Assembly: GCA_945871545.1 (NCBI GenBank)
Contig: CAMBWJ010000046.1
Location: 1 to 9,533 of the forward strand
Length of the DNA: 9,533 bases
Reading direction: 5' to 3'
DNA from: an uncultured Clostridia bacterium
GTDB lineage: Bacteria > Bacillota_A > Clostridia > Christensenellales > Aristaeellaceae
Shown: in pieces, positions 7,706-9,533 of the stretch
Layout of the letters: each line of letters starts with the position of its first letter
Numbering within the stretch: the first letter of the stretch is position 1
Position numbers and translations under genes: made by a program
The notes under the pieces: model-generated
The model's input: only the letters and a program-made list of their open reading frames with translations
What the model was told of the DNA's origin: nothing
The model's database searches: none

Positions 7706-7755
7706 AACAGGGGCTGTGAAAGAACGACAAAGCATTCCTTCACAGCCCCTGTTTT
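7706..7755 (+). terminator. Intrinsic terminator after the regulator gene, shared with the converging thiamine genes
   Basis: A perfect 15-bp inverted repeat (AACAGGGGCTGTGAA at 7706-7720 with TTCACAGCCCCTGTT at 7739-7753) encloses an 18-base loop and is followed by a short T run on the plus strand. It ends the regulator transcript 26 bases past the stop. Being symmetric, the stem may also slow or stop transcripts arriving on the minus strand, though no T-run follows on that strand. Confidence 0.85.
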
Positions 7756-7759
7756 CAGA

Positions 7760-8056
7760 TTATGCCGTGGTGTGCGGCGCAACCTTGATCCATGCGGCGC
7801 CGTCGTCCTGATCGCCGCAAACGATGGCGTTGCCGATTTCCAGGGACGCCGCCATGGCCATATGTTCCTCGTTCAGCGACAGGCCACGCGCCATCACCTC
7901 GATGTCATCCGGGGCAGCGGTTCCGGAGGCAGCATCGACGGCGAGCGGGCAGACATCCGAATCCCGGCGCTCAGCCGGAACGTCCTGCGATTTGAGCGGC
8001 AGCACTGATTCCCGATCCGTGCGGGCCTTCCCGGGAGAGCCTGCCGCAGCGCGCAC
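7760..8056 (-). CDS. Unrecognised small reading frame downstream of the TenI-like gene, possibly a gene remnant
   Basis: I do not recognise this protein. From a GTG at 8056 it would be 98 residues. The last 45 or so (IEVMARGLSLNEEHMAMAAS onward, ending APHTTA) look coding, with mostly G or C at third positions and a balanced amino-acid mix. The first 50 look less protein-like and contain rarer codons. The start is doubtful: GGAGG lies one base before the GTG, too close to work normally. Other possible starts are GTG 8005 and ATG 7894. It is in the same frame as the preceding TenI-like gene, with only the TAG stop and eight codons between them. It could be a short real gene, the 3' remnant of a decayed gene, or a lost C-terminal extension. 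Confidence 0.4.
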   Translation of the reverse strand: MRAAAGSPGKARTDRESVLPLKSQDVPAERRDSDVCPLAVDAASGTAAPDDIEVMARGLSLNEEHMAMAASLEIGNAIVCGDQDDGAAWIKVAPHTTA

Positions 8057-8080
8057 GCCTCCAGCGAGCGTCCGGCTCCT

Positions 8081-8653
8081 CTACACAAGCCGCATGGCCA
8101 GCGACATCATGCAGCCGCCCGCCGCACCGGCGGCCAAGACCTGCGGCAGATTCTCCGGCGTGATTCCTCCGATGGCATAGACCGGCAGGCGAACCGCGCC
8201 GCAAACCTCCTCGAGAAACGCAAGTCCCCGCCCCGGCAGGCCCTTCTTGCAGTCCGTGTCGAAGATGTGCCCCGCCGTCAGGCAGGTCGCGCCCGCATTC
8301 TGCGCAGCCAGCGCCTCTGCGACGGAGTGTACCGATGTGCCGATGTGCGCAAAGCCCGTCAGTGCACCCTGCTTTTCCAGCAGCAGCGGCAGCGGCAGAT
8401 GAATGCTCGAACAGTTCAGTCGCCGCGCCGCATCCGCATGGCTGTGGAGGATGCATTTCTTCCGCCTCTTCCCGCAGATTTCCAGCACCTGCCGTGCCAG
8501 TTCTTCATATTCCGCCTCCGTCAGATCCTTCTCCCGGAGCAGAATTGCATCCACATCCGTCTCCGCCAGATGCGCGATCTGCTCCAGAAAGTCCCGCGTG
8601 CAGAGCCGCCGGTTGGTGACGGCGATCATCCCGCTATACATAGATGTACTCAT
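8081..8653 (-). CDS. tenI: Thiamine phosphate synthase/TenI family protein, probably thiazole tautomerase (TenI-like)
   Basis: At up to 190 residues this is a TIM-barrel protein of the ThiE/TenI family, following thiH. LLREKDL (38-44), HIGTSVHSVAEA (103-114) and YAIGGITPEN (159-168) are family blocks. AGHIFDTDCKKG (127-138) has histidine (H129) where ThiE has GPxF. B. subtilis TenI has GHVFETDCKKG there, with that histidine catalytic. The aspartates ThiE uses for magnesium-diphosphate binding (in its INDR and GQxD blocks) are not seen: the matching segments read LHSHADAA and IHLPLP. Thiazole-phosphate tautomerase therefore fits better than condensation to thiamine phosphate, though automatic annotation would probably say thiE. 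Starts at 8653, 8641 or 8629 are possible; 8653 overlaps thiH by 20 bases, 8629 gives the more usual N-terminus MIAVTNRRLC, and none has a strong ribosome-binding site. Confidence 0.85.
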   Translation of the reverse strand: MSTSMYSGMIAVTNRRLCTRDFLEQIAHLAETDVDAILLREKDLTEAEYEELARQVLEICGKRRKKCILHSHADAARRLNCSSIHLPLPLLLEKQGALTGFAHIGTSVHSVAEALAAQNAGATCLTAGHIFDTDCKKGLPGRGLAFLEEVCGAVRLPVYAIGGITPENLPQVLAAGAAGGCMMSLAMRLV

Positions 8654-9533
8654 TCAGCACCGGCTGAAGCCCCTGATCCTTGATTGCATTGTAGATCGCC
8701 TCCAGGCTGCGGTTGTCCGCGATCTCAAACTGCTCGTCGCCGCTCTCGGACGCACTGTCCTTGCCCGTGTACTTCTCCTCGTGGTCGCCGATGCCCGTGC
8801 TCACGCCGGCGGAGATCTTCGTCGCCGCGAAGTGGGTGATGTGATCCCGGAAGCCTGCCCTCTCCCTGGAGGAAACCGTGATGCCCGCATAGGGGAGGAA
8901 GATCCGGTAGGCGCAGAGAATCTGACACAGCTGGGTCTCGTGAACGTCCTTCGGATTGATTTTGTCGTTGTTGATGATCGGCCGCAGTCTCGGACAGGAC
9001 AGCGACATCTCCGCGTGGGGGTACTTGCGCTGCAGATAGTACACATGCAGGCCCGTCGCCAGCGCATCCTTCCTGAAATCGTCCAGACCGAGCAGCGCAG
9101 AGAAGCCCACGCCCCGCATGCCGCCCATGATGGCGCGCTCCTGGGCGTCGAAGCGGTAGGGCCATACGCGCTTGTGCCCCATCAGGTGCAGCGTCTCATA
9201 CTTGTCCGGGTTGTAGGTCTCCTGGAACACCGTGATGTAATCGGCCCCGCATTCGTGGAGATAGCGGTACTCGTCCGTGTTCACCGGATAGATCTCCAGG
9301 CCCACGTTCCGGAAGTACTTCCTCGCCAGCTTGCAGGCCTCGCCGATGTACTCCACGTCGCTCATCCTCCGGCTCTCCCCCGTCAGCATCAGGATTTCCT
9401 CGATGCCGGAGTCCGCAATAACCTTCATCTCGTGCTCAATCTCCTCCATCGTCAGCTTCTTGCGGTGGATGTGATTGTAGCAGTTGAACCCGCAGTAGAC
9501 GCAGTAATTCTCGCAGTAATTGGCGATGTACAG
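8634..9533 (-). CDS. thiH: 2-iminoacetate synthase ThiH, C-terminal 299 residues (runs off the right edge)
   Basis: ThiH is a radical S-adenosylmethionine enzyme that splits tyrosine into p-cresol and dehydroglycine (2-iminoacetate), the glycine unit for the thiamine thiazole in anaerobes. The reading frame is open from the window edge. Its first visible residues include YCENYCVYCGF, the CX3CX2C motif that binds the 4Fe-4S cluster. GESRRMSDVEYI, NVGLEIYPVN and LGLDDFRKDAL follow, then the ThiH-type end with EQFEIADNRSLEAIYNAIK and DQGLQPVLNEYIYV. About 70-100 N-terminal residues are missing. HydG is related, but its C-terminal cluster-binding cysteine motif is absent here, and the TenI-like neighbour supports ThiH. 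The rest of the cluster (thiS, thiF, thiG, any TPP riboswitch) would lie upstream, beyond the right edge. Confidence 0.93.
   Translation of the reverse strand: MYIANYCENYCVYCGFNCYNHIHRKKLTMEEIEHEMKVIADSGIEEILMLTGESRRMSDVEYIGEACKLARKYFRNVGLEIYPVNTDEYRYLHECGADYITVFQETYNPDKYETLHLMGHKRVWPYRFDAQERAIMGGMRGVGFSALLGLDDFRKDALATGLHVYYLQRKYPHAEMSLSCPRLRPIINNDKINPKDVHETQLCQILCAYRIFLPYAGITVSSRERAGFRDHITHFAATKISAGVSTGIGDHEEKYTGKDSASESGDEQFEIADNRSLEAIYNAIKDQGLQPVLNEYIYV

Noticed and set aside
6666..7730. Long minus-strand open frame opposite the regulator gene
   Set aside because: It is antisense to a clear LacI-family gene and shows the same shadow composition, with no motif of its own.
8634..9533. HydG, the hydrogenase maturation relative of ThiH
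   Set aside because: The C-terminal cluster-binding cysteine motif of HydG is missing and the next gene is in the thiamine ThiE/TenI family.

Overview
The window looks like chromosome from a GC-rich, anaerobic, gut-type Firmicute, probably a Clostridia or Christensenellales-like organism. The support is a split transketolase, Rbs-type ABC transport genes with strong AGGAGG ribosome-binding sites, a near-consensus sigma-A promoter, and anaerobic-type thiamine genes (radical-SAM ThiH, TenI-like protein). Protein resemblances are judged from recalled family sequences, not from a search.

Region 1 (about 1-6418, minus strand) is one sugar uptake and catabolism operon. In transcription order it encodes a type-1 periplasmic binding protein, a DUF2291 membrane-anchored protein, an RbsA-like double ABC ATPase, an RbsC-like permease, the N- and C-terminal halves of a split transketolase, and the start of an FGGY kinase that runs off the left edge. 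Most junctions are tight: ATGA, ATGA and TAATG overlaps, and gaps of 4 and 20 bases. The exception is the gap after the binding-protein gene, which holds a strong intrinsic terminator that probably keeps the binding protein in excess over the rest. An RbsABC-type importer with an FGGY kinase and a two-subunit transketolase is the layout known for the D-apiose/D-apulose transketolase pathway (AplK, AplA, AplB). That is my leading functional hypothesis. No isomerase is visible here, and other pentoses or pentuloses remain possible.

Region 2 (6419-6671) is an AT-rich divergent control region. It holds a TTGACT-N17-TATAAT promoter for the regulator, a good -10 with a poor -35 for the operon, repeated AGCAAAC and ACTAAATT words, and two candidate operators.

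Region 3 (6672-7755, plus strand) is a LacI-family regulator, presumably the local sugar-responsive regulator, ending in a strong hairpin terminator.

Region 4 (7760-9533, minus strand) is the end of a thiamine thiazole cluster: the C-terminal part of thiH, then a TenI-like gene usually annotated as thiamine phosphate synthase, then an unrecognised reading frame that starts in frame right after the TAG stop of the TenI-like gene. It converges on the regulator at the shared hairpin.
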